From Mytilus edulis (taxonomy: Eukaryota; Mollusca; Bivalvia; Mytilida; Mytilidae): DNA of 64,000 nucleotides. The stretch is taken from NCBI RefSeq assembly GCF_963676685.1, contig NC_092356.1:50183601-50247600 (forward strand), given 5' to 3'. Below, piece after piece: positions 34,401 through 49,400 of this stretch (position 1 is the stretch's first letter; each line of letters opens with the position of its first letter). The position numbers and the translations under genes are program-made. A model generated the notes under the pieces. That model was given only the letters and a program-made list of their open reading frames with translations, was not told the DNA's origin and made no database searches.

Positions 34401-37400
34401 TATGCTTTATTTCAAAATTAGGGTACAAATGTATTAAAAATTAGGAAAGAAATTTTGGATATAAATAAGTGAGGCAACAACTAAACAATGCATTAACACA
34501 ATAAAAAGATATTCAAACCTTGCAAGCATTGTCGTTCATTTTATCATTTTTGTACTATGGATTTTTACCTCTACGAAATACGAAAGGGGAGCCAAGACTG
34601 CTTTTCCCACTTCTACTCTAAGTTCCCTTCTTTATTTAAATCAAGATATGGTTGTTCAATATTATTGAAAATTGCATAAAATATCTATCAGAGCAATGAA
34701 TAAGATATTAAAATGCCTTATCTTATGGGATTTAAATAGCATTGCATCATTATCTTATACAATTCATAATGAAAAGTGATAGAAAATAGATTTAGTATAC
34801 AATCCATAATTGTAATGTATTCATCTAAATTGTAATCTCAATACTATGTACCAGTGACATATGCACTGAAAGCCCTTAAATCTTAACATATTAAAAAGAT
34901 TATTGTTCGGAAGTTTGACATTATTAAATTGTTTTCTGTTATGAATTCTTATATACTGACCTTCCTTTGTGTCAAACTGAATCGATTTAAATAGACACTT
35001 TTATGGTATTTGTTTAAAAGTAGGACTTATTGTACTTTGTAATAATAATACAGCTTTATTTGAAGAAAAATGAAAATAAATATAATTGAAAAGCCAAGAT
35101 ATTTTCTTCTTTAAATTGTCAATTAGAGTTATCTCCTCTTATATGAAATCTGCTTTTTGATGGAGTCTGAAATTCCCATTTGAAAAAATAAAGGGATGGG
35201 GTAGATTTATACATAGTAAATGGGACAAAGCAGTGCTTTCCTCAGTCAAATTAGGGATTTTAATAATTAGAAAGTACTTTAAAAGTATAAAAATATAGTA
35301 TATACCAATACACATAATTAACAGCGCCTGGTGATGTTTGATAGCCTGACCGGTTTCGGTCCATAAAGGACCTTCATCAGAGGCAGAATGGTGGATTAAT
35401 GTTTGCACCCTATTTATATAGATATGGTAACCGGCGGTTGAGTTAACCGGCGGTTGCGTTAACCGGCGGTTGCGTTAACTCAACCGCCGGTTAACGCAAC
35501 CGCCGGTTAACGCAACCGCCGGTTAACCCAACCGCCGGTTAACTCAACCGCCGGTTACCATATCTATATAAATAGGGTGCAAACATTAATCCACCATTCT
35601 GCCTCTGATGAAGGTCCTTTATGGACCGAAACCGGTCAGGCTATCAAACATCACCAGGCGCTGTTAATTATGTGTATTGGTATATACTATATTTTTATGC
35701 TTTTACATTTTTCTCACTGATACACATAGTTAATATGGCTTCTACTAACGAAAGCTCCATGGAGCTAATGTGTTTAGAGACTACTTATGTCAGTACACCT
35801 TTCCTATATTGCCTAGTACTTTAAAAGTACTTGATTATGAATGAATCTGGGAAATTCAATGAAATTTTGTTTCTAAAATTAGCTTTCCTTCGCTGAATTG
35901 AATTAAGAGTAAGCATAGGTTTAAAAACAAAATTGTATGCATTTGTAAACTTGTACTTATTTAATCTTTCATATTTAGATTATGTTAAGAAAATATGAAA
36001 TTAATGTTTGTCAATTAGTTGGTTTAAGACCAAAATCATTGTTAATATTTAGTACTTATAGCTACTTAAGTTTTTTTTATTTAAATGACAGCATAAAAAC
36101 TTATTGACATCTTGTATACTTAATCTAAATTCAATGTAAAAGTATGGATTATTTATTAGCAATAAAAACAAAAGTGCAGTATTTGTTTATTTTTCTAATA
36201 TTTTCAATTTTTGACACCTATTGTAATCATTTACAATTGATAAATGTTTTTTATTTAAAAATATTTGGCAACTTCAAAAGAAAATAAATAAGTTATTTCT
36301 TTTTTATTTTACCAGCTGATTAATTTTGATTTTATTTTTAAATAAAAATCCTGATAATCCATATAATTGTTAATCTTGATAAAAAGATAAAAGAATAAAT
36401 ATGTAAAAAATAAATAAGGATCAATATGATATATTTTCCACCTAAAATATACAATGTCTTTTTCATGTAAATAGGAACAACCCCTTTGATGTATTGTAAT
36501 ATAAATTAACAACAATGTATTGCTAATCAGATTAGAATCAGATTTGTAAGTAATTTTACAAAATCTCTTAACCTATCAACAGGGAGGTGGTAAATTTTGA
36601 TAAACACCTTAACACCAGTTCATCTGATCCCCTTCTTTGAAGTATACTATATTGTAATTACACACCTATGGAATACGTATATAACTGTCCCCCCTGTTGT
36701 GTGATCAGCATGGTGTGTGTACTTTCGCTTTCTCTCTCACAACAGGTGCTAGTTTTATCATATGTAAACAAATGAGAAAACTATTCACTTAATTTTATAC
36801 CCTAAGTAAGAGATGAAAGAGATAAAGGCCCTCATTGGATTTGTACTAATGTTTTATATCTTCACAGCCTAATTTTAATTTTAATATCTTATTTGAAAAT
36901 CAGCAGGGTACAACAATTTAACTTTAAAAAAAGATCAAAAGTATAGTTTTAAGTTTCCATAAAGGATATTTATAAGATGTAATTTGCAGTAAAAGATTGG
37001 TTAAATATGTTATCATGGGTTCTCAAATGTTACTAAGTTATTATGTTGAATGTGATTTTAAAATTAAAAGCCCCCTAAAATTGTGACAGTATTATAAGAA
37101 TGATTTATTATAAACACACCAAGCCAAGAATATATCCAGGACAAAAAAAATGATTCTCTGACATTAATCACTCATCATATTGCTTCACAGGCATCTTTAC
37201 ATTTTTCAGTAAAAGTTTTGATTTGTAAAAGTAAAAGGTTTCTATGAATTAAATAACATTTTATATTCTAAATTTCCAAGTAGGCTACTGGTCATTTAGG
37301 CATCACTGAAAAACAGAGGATTTTTTAGTTATTAATGAAAGGTCCAATATCTTTTTGTAAGTTTTAGGTTTATAATAAGAGTTGCAAATAATTTTTTTAA

Positions 37401-40400
37401 TGTCTAATGTTGAATATAATTTGCGTCCTTAAAATTTATCATCATTAAAACAATTTAAATAATTTCAAAGTTTTATCAAATGCTATAATTAGCAATGTAA
37501 TAAGGTTCCCATAGTTATATATTAATGAGATTTTGTTTTAATCTCTAGCTGTCATAATTCTTGATAAGTTAGGTTGTTAAATCATTGATATGCAACACAC
37601 TTGTATATTTTTAGTTCTCATTTTCATATATATAAACTTTTTTTTGATAAAACTAAAAGCTACCACACTACAATGTAAGAACTCTAAATCTACTACAGGG
37701 GAGTTAACTCTATATACATGTAAGTCTATCATTACTCTAGCAAACTCAGATACAGCATTTAAAAGTAAAGGACAGACAATATATTGACTTTCGTTAAAAA
37801 TTAAAATCCTCCTCAAGTTCCTAACTGCCATTTTTAGTTTGTTAAAAGTCCTCTTTACAGCCTTCATTGGAAAGGACATGTACTATGGTAAGAAAAGGCT
37901 TTCTAATATATGCTTTATACAGTCATAAATGCATGTATAAAAATTGTATATATTTTATTGTAGGTATGGTCAATAGAACAGCCTGACTGGAACTGTAAAA
38001 TAGATGAAGGTTCTGCAGGGCTATGTGGTGTCCATTGGAGTCCTGATGGCAGACATATTTTAACCACAGCTGATTTTAATGTAAGTATATAAAATGTTAG
38101 AAGTTGTAGTATGATTGATAACTCATTGAGACAACTCTCCACCAGAGACCAAATGAGGTAGTAGTTAACAACAAGTGGTCACCATACAGCCTTTAACAAT
38201 GAACAAAAGTATGAATGGAGCTTTATTTATTTATAGGTTATCTCTCATAATTGATACAATAGAAATAAAGTAGGGTGACCATAAATGCGTGATTTCTGAA
38301 AAAAGTACATGTAAGAAGTATTTATTTTTTTAGCATATATCTTTTAAACACTACTTATAGACTGCATGATAAAAACAAAGATGAATGCACAAGAAACAGT
38401 CATAAATATGTCATTTGATAACCTAATCTTTGCATCTAATTCTGCACACATGCAGTTTTATGTATTGAATTAAATCAATGTTTCCCATTAAAACTTTAAA
38501 AAAAATATTGACATTCACATGCAACAAAGACACGGTTACTTTTTAATTGAAAAATTCCTTTCAAAGCTGAATTTGTGGTTTTTTACGGTAGTTATTTAAC
38601 TTGATAGTTTTACAAAAAAAACCTGTAAAATAAGTGATCCATAGTCTAGAGGCTCTCGTAGGAAAATAAAATTCTCTTACCTGACATCCTCTTTAATCAC
38701 GCTAAGCATTTTTCGGCAGAAACTGATTTAACATTCAACCTGAAAGCTATAGATTCCAATGCAATCAATTGATAGATTTGAACACACTGACTTTTAAATA
38801 ATTTTACAACTCTGTAGTATATAACCTGAAGGGTCGTATTATAGAAAGCTGAACCCACAAATTATGTTTGTATGTTGACAATACCGGACAATTATTTCAC
38901 TTTTATCATCGGAACATCATGTAATTTTATGACAGGGTGAACAATATTGGTATTGATGGTTGATTTTAACACCTATAGAAAATTACAGTCACACCTAGAA
39001 ATTGGTATTGGAGTTTTTGTTGTCGGTTGTCTACTCCATTAGTCAATGTTAGTAGCCCATATTGATTACGATGACATGTCACCATGATCCAAAAAAATGA
39101 AATAAAATATATTTTTAAACCATAATGTAAATAAATGGTAGGTTATTATAAAAACTTGACACTATATATTTTTTTAGTTTAATGGGTCAGAGGGCACTGA
39201 CCAAATTGATCTTTCTTTGTTACTTCTGATATAAGAATCATTTAAAATTCATGTGAGGTTAAAAAGATTTAAGGTGGCTTCATAGATGTTTAAAAACGTC
39301 CGAGGGCTGTATCCTAGGCTGTTGGGTGATACGACCTTCAATTCACTGCCTCACGGCTTTGGTCCTGATAATGCTTCCTGTCATCTTTCGAACTACGTCC
39401 GAGATCATCTACCAGTAATCCATCATCGAGGCTAGCGGGCTGCCAAGCTGACCAAACTGGCCCTGAAAGCAGCCGTTAGTGAAGAATAAACAACAAAATA
39501 GTCAAAAACCAAAAACAACTCACCAAAACCAAGATGGCGGCCTCCATATTGCGACCTCCACTACTTGTTCCTGACCCATGGCTCCAGAATATTTAAAGCT
39601 CACCAAACGCCTTCGGGCACCGAGCCGACCGTGCGAGGGCTGAAAGGCCAGTCAAGGTCGTTAAACACCACCACATATACATAGATGTTTAAATGAGGAT
39701 TTTTTGGGGTATTTAACTTCTTGTTTTATATCATTTGTCAACTACTAGTAAGTTGTAAAAAATTTCTCATCAACTTTTTTTGGGGGGTAAAGGGGGGGGG
39801 GGCTTGGAGCTCAAGCATGAAAATGTTGTTTTTGAAGAATTATGGATATTATACACAACAGTACTATAAGATAGTCATCTTATTTTTATTAGTACTGCAT
39901 TTTTTATTCTGTTAAGACATGAAAATTACTTTATAATCTTTGTATATCTGATGATCTTTTCTTGATTTACCTTCAATGGAGAACATTCAGAACTTTATAT
40001 TTGAAAGTATAGTTTTTTTTACAAAAGAAAAAGTGAAATATTTTAGAACTTCTTCCTTGTGACTAGAATAGTTTTTCTCATTTATATACATTTATTAAAT
40101 CTTCTGTCAGTCTGTTGGAGTTTTTATGTACCAAAGTACACATTTGTAAAGTTGGAACTCTTTTTTTAAAATTGGTCTCAACCCAAGCATATACATGTAG
40201 CTATTATTCAACATTCAACATCTTTCCATTTTAAGGACATTTAGCTGTAAATGAAGTGAAAGAAGTTGACACAAAAGTAAAAAATAAAAAAAATATTTGA
40301 CAAGAAGTAACTGTTAGACTATTTAACCTTATTTTTAGCAGTTTTGGGAAAACGGGAACTTATCCTTTTTTTTTGGTCATCCAATTTAGAGGTCTTCTTA

Positions 40401-43400
40401 TTTCTGTACAATTCGCTCTTAATTCGTTTAGCAGGAGGATGTGTTGATATACATGATGGTTAATTCTCATTACTAATAAATAACTTCTCTGAAAATATTT
40501 TGTTTTTTTGAAGCAGCTTTTTGTAGTGTATATCATATTATCTTGTATGTCATTGAAGAGGCATTGACTCTCTTTATTAATTTATCACATGTATGAAAAC
40601 ACACGTATACTGAAATCAGTGACAATTTGAAGTAATATGTATTGATAAAAAATATGTATTGATAAAATGTTATTTTACAGTTAAGAGTGACAGTATGGTC
40701 CTTGATTACGAAGTCAGTATCCTACATAAGGTACCCAAAACAGTGTCAAAAAGGTAGGCTATAGTACGATACGTTGAGGGTTCAGTCTACTTAGACAACA
40801 TTACATTAAATCTAAGAACGAAATTGGTCATCTTGTAAAGGAATACTACTATCTATAGTTCAAGGTTGCAACTCCTTTCAGCAAGTTTGACTTTTGATCC
40901 AACTGTACTTTTCAGGCTGGTTATAATCTTTTATCATGTATTTATCCCCTTTGGCAATATAATAAGAAGATGGGGTATGATTGCTATTTTAAGACAACTC
41001 TCCACAAGAGACCAAATGACACAGAAATTAACAACTATAAGTCAATGTTCCAGGAAAAGCACATTTTCTGAAACCTCCAAGATTTTATAAGGTTAAATGA
41101 TCCAGAAAATTTATTTGAACAAAAACAGTAAATTTTGATTGAGTTTATGCTGTTTTCATCTTATAAATCTTTTTTTTGGCTTTGAAATCCACTTACATGG
41201 AACACAGAGAATGAGATGTTACAAAAGATATCCCCTTTTGACAGAGAGATATTGAACAAGCTAAAAACATTGAAACAAGAGCAAGATAAAACTAAAAGAA
41301 AATCAGTATATTTGTTTATTATGATGCCACTGTTATATTTATTTTTTACTTTCAGCGATTGATTTTAGCAGTGAAGGAAAGTACATGGCTTTAGCAGAGA
41401 GACGGGATTGTAAAGATTTTGTCAGCATTTTTGCCTGCAGTAACTGGGAGCTTGTCAAAGTAAGTCTGAACTACTATTTTCCTTGTAGTTCAGGTAGCTT
41501 GTAAAAGTAATTCAGACTGTCTGTGTAAATCATCAAAATCATGTTGCCATTTTGATTTACAATAGACAACTGTTGCTAATAGTGGAGGGATTTATATAAT
41601 GACAAAAAAGGTGGGTATAATTGCCAATGAGACATTTATCCACTACAGAGGTAGGATGCAGATGAGTATTAGGACACTTTACTGCCTTTAACAATTGGCA
41701 AAACGATACTTTATAGAAAGATTAAAAAGACCCCATGTGATACAATTCAAAAGGAAAAAAACAGTAGCCTGATACATGCTTACACTGAATAAAACAAATT
41801 ACAGACAAAATACAAAGACAACCATATTTATGCCATTTTTTGTGGATTTTGTCTTTGTTAACTTTACATTTTGCCAGTTACTACATTAGTGATTAATATG
41901 AAAAAGCAGATATGAAGTCATGGTTGGATGACAGCTATAAACCAATTGTTCACTAAGACCAGACAAGAGTCCATATGGCCATCAATGAATAAGATGGCAT
42001 ATTTAAAAAAAAAAAAAAAGACATAGACTATAAGTTTGAAATTGATAGAGTGTGACTTGATGTATATTTTATAGCACTTTCAAACAGACACAGATGATTT
42101 AGCAGGAATTGAATGGTCACCTGATGGACGTGTACTTGGAGTCTGGGAATCACCCTTGTGTGTAAGTAGTTGGTAGACCATAGTTTAAGAATATATTTCA
42201 GCATCTTACAGGCATTACAGAGCAATGTTTAATTGTACTTGTGAACTGTAAAATTTTAAAAGATGGATTCACATATTTCCATCAGACTTTACTTATGTTC
42301 TGGACAGCTGACCAGCAGATAGTGCAATTTTGATTTGGGCCATTCAAAATATTTCAATTCAAATTAGTTAGGTTCAATTCTTTAAAGTGTTGCTTTGGAG
42401 TTCAAATATTCCTGAATAGAAATTTGCATGCCTCTGGAAATGAGATTTTTCTTCTCTAAACCAAAAAACGGTTTTCATCCACCTTTCAACCGACTGACTG
42501 AGTTTGCGGATGCACTTTTCAAAATGAAATTACTTAAATATATTTTAGTTTGATGTATTGGTATCCTGTAATACTACCCCCACCTAGGGGGTATGACATA
42601 CGAACAATTCAATATGATTTATAGAAATCTATCTCCAAAGTGTTGTTATTTTCCCTGTATAAAAATATGCAACATGCAATCTTACAGTTATCTAATTTCA
42701 GGATGTTAATAACTATATATTTTATAGGAGCTAATTATTTAATTAAAATTTTAAACTTTTATTTAACACCGAAAAATCACTTACAAATTTTCACAATATT
42801 GCATTTTAAATCCTTAGAAATGAATAGATAATACAGTGGCATGATGCAAGTACTTATTCTACTGTTACAAGTGCTTGATACATAGGTGATTCATGCCATT
42901 TACACAAACACCTAATTAAATGAAATATTAATATATATTTAGGCTTCGTCTGATATTTGATTTTATATGATATCTTAAATTTTTATCTTCTCTTTAAATT
43001 ATAGATAAACAAATTGAAATGGTTAATTCCTAGAAAATTGAATCGTATATAGAATTGTACAACTTTATTAAAAAGTTTTGCCACACACTTGGATCTTCCA
43101 GTTTGTAGTTTTGTTTGTTATTTTAGAAAATATTTTTTTCTTCACATTAATCTTTGCTATCTTCTGTTTTATATTCAACAGTTATAAAATTTCAGGATAT
43201 AAGATTGTTTGAACTCTTTTGAAGTTCTATACATGATTTTTATAACTGGAACATAATTACTTTATAACCGGAACATAATTACGAAATTTGCATTTGTTGC
43301 TATTATATATTAAATTAATGTAAGTTTTGAAATTTTAACCTATCTTGATTTATTATTCCTATCTTTATTGGAATCAATAAAAAATGCCTCACAAAGATTG

Positions 43401-46400
43401 TGTAAGGAAAGTTATGATTAATATTACCAGAAATCTAGTTGTTACATCTTTAAACTTGTTTTTTTTTAATATGCGTTCAATATATGCAACAAATTATAAA
43501 TTATACTGTTATTTCTGTGGAACTATAATACTAAATTTAAAGATTTTAAAATTTTCATAGCTGAAAAAATGCAACTTTTTCATATTTGATGTACTCTTAA
43601 TATTGTTAAATTTAATGTTTTTATCATTTATTAAACACATCAAATTTTCAACATTTTATTATTTATTTGCACTTTTGTAAAATAATTGCCACCCAGCTAG
43701 ATGTACCATAAAAGTACATAGGATCTCTGTTATAGTTTTATAGAAAAAAGGACCTCTTGGAATGTTTCTTTGGGTGTTTCTTTAGTTGACAGTTGTGCAA
43801 CATTGGTGTACCTAGTTCATCTATGACTCCACACTTTGGAAAATGCTGATTGAAAAGAGCACATAACAAATTTTATCATATTGTAATACCAACTACAAAT
43901 TTGAATATTGTAATCATTAGATTTGATAGTTTCAAAAGACATGTCCTAGTTTATATTCTATTGAAGTCTAACACTAACACAGCGTTAGCACATATACGTC
44001 TTTTATCACCATTAGCAGATTATGTTCTAGGTATGGTTTTACAGACCAACTCGTTTCCCCCACATATGGTAAGAAGGTGTAGCTCGTTATTCGTTGATGA
44101 AACCGACAGATGACCCCGGCAACATATACTATTTTAAACAATGTCAATATATTCAGCAAATCATGTATATTACGTCACATAATACTGTCTTAAGATCTTC
44201 TCTCCAAATTTTAAAATCAAATTTCAGAATAAGACGCTGAAAAAGTATATCATATATATCGAATTATGTTTTATGTTTAGAATATCAACTAACGGTAGAT
44301 AGCTTTTTATAAGATATGAGAAATTAACTGTAAAAACTGATATGAAAATTTGATATCAGACATAAAAGCACTTGATGGAGCTACTGTGTAATATAATCAT
44401 AAGACTATGATACCACATTTATAATGTGAATTGAGGATTGCTTAGGGTTGAATGAAATTTAAACATGATTTATTTTTCGCACCTTAACCAATTGTTTTTT
44501 GAAATATTTATAAAACATATTTGACCAGTTTTAAAAGTTAAGTGGTAAAAGATGAAAATATGTTCTTCCAGAGAACCCTAATTGATATCCATGAATGCAG
44601 ATGGTTTTAGAAAAGAACATTTTTATCAAATATGTAAATTTTTTGATGAAATACAAATAAAATGTCGTTTAAATATATGCTTATGCATAACTTGTAACAA
44701 ATTCTTTATACTGATTGCAGGGGTAAAATGTCCTTGAATACTGTTAAATTCAAATTGTTTGACCTTGAATTATTTGAAATCTATCTTTGTTTGTTTGTTT
44801 CAGTCTTCTTTTATATTTCATGTTCTGTACCCAAGAATTAAAAAAAAAACATGACAGATTATTGATGTGTCCTTTTATTAGAACTTATTTAAAAAAAATC
44901 CAAAAGCAACATTCAATTAAACGAAGGAATGTGAGCTCATAAAATATTTGAATTAACAGATTTATGTTACTTTACCTTATTTATGAGGGAAGATGATGTG
45001 TGCGTCTCTTTCAATATTTACATAAAATATGAATAACTCTTTGTACACAATTTTTTGTTCACCAAAGGTTGGGTTGTATGGTGCATCCACCAGTGAAAAT
45101 CATTTTGTTTACAGAGAAGGCAACATCAAATTAACCGTTATGACTTTACTTGCATCATTTCACATCATAATTTTAGGGTGAAAAATAGATTTCAATAACA
45201 AATATGAAATCAATCTTTGAAATCATTGATGTGTTTAGGTTTATATGAGTTTTTTTACATAGAAATAAAAATTTTGGTCACTCTGATTGTGTGTCACAAT
45301 CATGATTAAGCTTTTTTTTAAATGTTTCTTAGTTTCATTGTACACCCAAGACATAAAATTAGATGGACTAAAGTGATGAAACTGATACTAGAAAAACTTC
45401 ATTGTTTAAGGTTACACTGCACTTATAAACCCGTCATACAAAAACCAATGTCAGGGTTATCTGAGTTTCCTAGCTTTTGTTTTTTCTTTCATTCATAGAT
45501 TGTATCGGCTAAATTTTACTGTGTACTTTTGTTTCTGTTGATGTTAGTCAGTTCTTTGTGGTAATTATTCAGATCACTGATTTTAAATTTAGTGTGTGTA
45601 AAGTTTAAAAGAGGCTATGAGGGGTAAACATGATGACCCCTATTGAGTTTATTTTCAAAATGATCTCAAAGAAAGTGCAAAAAAAAACAGCCATTACAAG
45701 ATTTCTGTTTTATAATTCAAATGATCTTCTAGAAAATCAGAAAGGATTGGCTCTGTATTTAACTTCTCTCTTGTGTAAATTAATGGCGTCCAGCAAAAAA
45801 TTGTTTACACCGATCACTGGCATATACCCTTACGCTTCAAAATTGATCAGTATTTATTTTTGGGGAATCTTGAAAAATTTCATTTGTAAGTAACCATTTT
45901 TTTGGCTTGTAATTTGTGGAACACAAACTTTTCCAACTTCAAGGATCAAGGAAGAGGATTTGTGCCTATTGAAATAATTATTTGAATGTTGTTGACACAG
46001 GTAGAATTTCACTATCACTTGATAATTTTACTACCCATGGCAATGTTCCATAAATTGTAGCCGGGTATATTTATTTAGTGGCTTTGTCAACATGGTCTAT
46101 CAACCTGATCTAATGTTGTAAGAGTATTTGTTTATACTGTTTTCACCCACATAATGAATGTTTACATTTAGGATAAGGACTTACAAAATTTTGAATTTTC
46201 TCTGGTTATGTGTGATTTTGAAAATAGGTCATTTCAAAAGGGGGTTTATAGTTTGAAGCTATTCGTCAGATAAATAGCAATTTTAGTAATTTATACTTTT
46301 CTTACAAATTTTACTTACAAAATACTTGTAAAAACATTAGAAAAAACCTTAAACAAAATATTAGGCAACAATATTTGACAACTTAATTTTTTACTGACCT

Positions 46401-49400
46401 CAATATCGATCCTTTTAATTTAAATTTATACAGGTTGTTTTTTGAAATACTGCCATTAATGTTAGTATAGAAGATTTAATCTTTATATCTTTTTCTGCAT
46501 TATTTTATTTGTAAACTAGGACCCTTTAACAAATGCATAGTGAAACCTATTTAAAGTTTAAATTTTAAATTTTAAAAGAGAAATATATTAAGTATACACA
46601 CTTACCCCTGTATGCTTCGTCATTCAAAAAGACGAGAATGAAAAAAATCAAACACTTGCTGAAAACTTTTTGAGTTGTCTTTGACAGTTAGATAAAATGA
46701 CCTTTTTGTTGTTCGATAATTACGAAAATCTTGACCCTTATCATGTTCCTCATGTAAAGAGGTAAACACACAATATATTGATACCCGATTGGGTTTAATT
46801 CAAACACATATGACCTTTGACCTTGATCAATCAATAATGTTATGAATGATTACCTTTATTTGATCTTTATGAATGAAATAGTATGATAAAAGTTTAAATA
46901 TCATCATTTCTATTCAGTTGTAAAGTTATTAGTAGTATGTTATAATTTTAATATATCATTAAGCAAAGAGTATTGACATCATAATTTTATTTTAAGATAT
47001 GTAATTTAATCTAGACATTTGTAATATTTATAAAATTGGGCAAGACAGAAATTGGGGAAAAAGGAAGTAAATAGGTACTGAAGGAAATCATAACAAGAAA
47101 TACAACACTTTAATTGATCCAATCTTTTGACTAAATAAGCTATGATTGAATTTGATATTTATATTACATGAAATAATTTGCAGTTTATTTTGGACAGGGA
47201 AAATGCCTATGGAGAACTTAGGCACAAAACAAGCAAACATTGTCTGGACAGTAAAGAACATTTGAATATTCTTTGATCAATGTAACAATCCATCTTTTTA
47301 ATGGTAACACAACCAAATGGTCTGTAAAATAACATTTCAAGAAGAAACAGTTCTTAAGATTTTCAAATTCAAAATCTCATTGACTTCTACAAAGAAAGAA
47401 TATAGGAATTACTCAAAAATTTTAAACCCTACAACCATCAATACCTGACAAAAAAAATTTAAATAATTAAACTTTCAAATTAAGACAAAGAACATCAAAC
47501 AGCACACTCTGACTGTCTAAGTATTTGTTCAAAATTAATTCAAAACATAATAATTATCAGTAATAAGCATGTAATTCATTGTAATTGGTTTTAAAACGAC
47601 CCAATCTTTTTCAAAAGGTACACAATAGTATATGACTGTAAGGTGTACTTGTTCAGGTGTTAAAATTTTCACCTGTAATTAGTGAACAAGGTAGATCTAC
47701 AAGATAGGCTACTGTTTATAAATATTACATTCATTGTTAGGTTGTTTTGTTTGATATAGATAATCATCTGACTCCCTAAGAATCCAGTTAGGTGTCAAAT
47801 CGTCAACTTTGTTGTCATAGTTTTACACGCTGTTTTCTTTTATCTTGCAATATGTTACCAACATTATATACTCACTTTTGAGGAATTTTAAATCGTTATT
47901 TGTAATTTAATTCAGAGCTAGTCCTTTGTAAGCCCTTTGTTTTTGTTTTGTTTACATATAAACTGTATAAAATTGGATACAGTTTTATAGTTTAAACACC
48001 TTACATTCCTTAAATATTGTTTGAAATGCCATTCTAAATTTGATAATTATGATGTGTTATAGGGATAAAACTTAAGTTAAGAAGTATGAGGGTCTTTTGC
48101 TATCTCTGATTGCAAAATCAGTCTATTTACTTTAGTAAAAGCAGTAATTTTTGAGGCAGGGTGGATTTCAGTTGTCCGAATTGATGCATTTCAGTGGCAG
48201 ATCCAGAACTTTTTCTAAGGGGGGGGGGGGGGACTTACTGACTTACTGAAGGGGGACCCGCTCCAGTCATGCTTCAGTGATTCCCTATATAATCAATCAA
48301 ATTTTTCCCATGAAAGGGGGGAGGGGCCCAGGGCATTTTCTTTTTTGATTCAAATATAATCCTTATAAGGGGAGATAACTCAGATAATTTTTATAGAGGA
48401 ATTTATAAAAATTTTATTCTATTTGTTTTGTATGTTACTACTATAAATAAAAGTTCTTACTATTGACATAAATCAAGTCGTATTAGTTTGGTTATAGACA
48501 TAATTTTTATTGACCTTTTTTTTAAACAATTATTAAAATCGGTGAAGCAGGTTTTGGGTTATGCTATCTTATATCTGAAGTGAATCAAAGATTTTATCCT
48601 CTATATTTGTCATTAATTCAATAATTTTCTCTTTGATCTGTGCTAAATTTTCAATAAAGTAACATTTTATGAATTCATAAATAATAATGATTTTGTCATA
48701 AATATCTATTATTGAAGCGTGACAAATGCTGTTAATTTCATATGCATGCTTGCTAGTCAGGATTCTTGTCATTAATTTCTATACTAAATAACTTAATTAC
48801 CATGACTTTGACTAATAAAAAAAACTATTTTTCATGATGATACTGTTATATATGAAGAGGTAGGGATTGCTATTTTGCACTTGATAACATCAGTATGTTT
48901 ACGTAGTAAATTGTTTTAAAAGTACAACTCACAAGATCAACTGACCAATCAAAACAGTTGGAGAAATAGTCTCTTAAAATCTTTAAGGGTTGAATTAACT
49001 TTACTGTTTATAATTGATATGAGCTTATTTAGTTTTAAAAAAAAAATCTTTGCAGAAGTATGGAACTACATCTAGCTTGCCACACTGGCCATGTCTATCA
49101 GAAAAACATTAGACCTTTAGTTTTCCTGTCTGAATGGTTTTAAGCTAGTCATTTTTAGGGCCCTTTATAGCTTGCTGTTCCATTTGAGCCAAAGCTCTGT
49201 GTTGTAAAGCGTAACTTGACCTATAATGGTTTACTTTTATAATTTATTACTTGAATGAAGAGTTGCCTCATTAGCACTCATACCACATCTTCGTATATCT
49301 ATATATCACAATATAGACAATAACTACTTTAAATGAAGGTGCAACCAAAAGTCCTAACATTTAAATTTACCATGTGATTGTTTGTGTTATTTTGTTTTTT

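Larger units (their letters stand above)
35273..35829. mobile_element. Penelope-like or hammerhead-bearing retroelement fragment with target duplication, palindromic
   Basis: A 15-bp direct repeat agtactttaaaagta at 35273-35287 and 35815-35829 flanks a 527-bp insertion. Inside, 35280-35705 is a near-perfect palindrome (coordinates of paired bases sum to 70985) with a GC-rich centre of eight 16-bp units. The last 109 bp (35706-35814) are unpaired. Each arm holds a hammerhead-ribozyme core. Penelope-like elements carry such ribozymes in their pseudo-LTRs and often insert as inverted partial copies, which fits. No reverse-transcriptase reading frame is present, so this is a non-autonomous or truncated copy. 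It sits in WRAP73 intron 3. Confidence 0.72.

Noticed and set aside
35139..35824. Two frames sharing [14 protein letters not shown] or its relatives on opposite strands
   Set aside because: They are the two arms of the palindromic element translated in each direction, not genes.
43850..44159. Overlapping frames on both strands (87 and 61 codons) in WRAP73 intron 7
   Set aside because: Slightly richer in GC than the surroundings but with no recognisable domain and no phased splice sites; probably a repeat fragment.
45630..45893. 87-codon plus-strand frame in WRAP73 intron 7
   Set aside because: Composition is that of translated AT-rich intron; no family resemblance.
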